Shown: positions 12,487 to 12,498 of the stretch, piece after piece | Layout: every line of letters starts with the position of its first letter | How positions within the stretch are numbered: the stretch's first letter is position 1 | From: 66-474 sp051954935 | GTDB taxonomy: Bacteria; Pseudomonadota; Gammaproteobacteria; Xanthomonadales; Rhodanobacteraceae | Assembly: GCA_051954935.1 (NCBI GenBank) | Contig: JBQCHG010000033.1 | Coordinates: 1-12,498 of the forward strand | Length of the DNA stretch: 12,498 nt | Direction of reading: 5' to 3' | Translations under genes and position numbers: made by a program | Notes under the pieces: model-generated | Told to the model about the DNA's origin: nothing | Database searches by the model: none | Seen by the model: the letters and a program-made list of their open reading frames with translations, nothing else

Positions 12487-12496
12487 GATTTACACG
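12487..12496 (+). repeat. Third GATTTACACG repeat, candidate arm site (right arm)
   Basis: An exact copy of the 10-bp repeat that occurs twice on the integrase side of the core. Its presence beyond the core suggests that phage DNA continues on the right. Further copies may lie past the window edge. Confidence 0.6.
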
Positions 12497-12498
12497 AA

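Noticed and set aside
12400..12498. Complete tRNA-Asn gene
   Set aside because: Only bases from the anticodon loop to CCA are present; no D arm or 5' acceptor strand follows within the window.

Overview
This window reads as about 12.5 kb of a temperate, lambda-like phage genome from a GC-rich proteobacterium (Xanthomonadales or a Burkholderia-like host would fit the GC and the small-gene style; this host guess is inference). The evidence is a repressor region with two divergent HTH genes and repeated operators, a long rightward operon of overlapping genes with recombination and DNA-methylation functions, and a tyrosine integrase directly followed by an attachment site built from the 3' half of a tRNA-Asn gene.

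Layout. Positions 1-826 (minus strand) hold a leftward early operon: a 70-aa Cro-like HTH gene, an intrinsic terminator, a CII-like regulator, a 36-aa gene and the first codons of another gene. Positions 827-959 are a divergent control region. Positions 960-1283 (plus) encode the second HTH protein, the likely repressor. Positions 1284-1395 are a second control region with three more operators. From 1396 to 12366 every gene is on the plus strand, mostly joined by ATGA, GTGA or TGATG overlaps: six small genes (one predicted membrane protein), a Sak4/AAA_24-like ATPase, a RecB/Cas4-like PD-(D/E)XK nuclease, a conserved phage protein that may be the partner SSB, a cytosine-C5 methyltransferase, a small Cys/His protein, an 842-aa helicase-methyltransferase fusion, two small basic proteins, a HerA/FtsK-type ATPase, two small zinc-binding candidates, an unknown gene, an excisionase-like gene and the integrase. 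Positions 12365-12496 are the attachment site.

How it works together (inference). The topology matches the lambda immunity region. The repressor lies between an OR-like control region, which drives cro - terminator - cII leftwards, and an OL-like region, which drives recombination - modification - xis - int rightwards. The same 17-bp palindrome, CTTGCG-N5-CGCAAG, occurs in both regions, so one repressor could shut both early operons. The rightward operon would then supply annealase and exonuclease, two DNA methyltransferases that could mask the phage from host restriction, and the excision/integration machinery.

The right end looks like an unbroken attP rather than a prophage junction: tRNA-like DNA stops at the anticodon loop, and identical 10-bp repeats lie on both sides of the core. 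No gap exceeds 150 bp, and I see no rRNA gene, complete tRNA, insertion sequence or CRISPR array.
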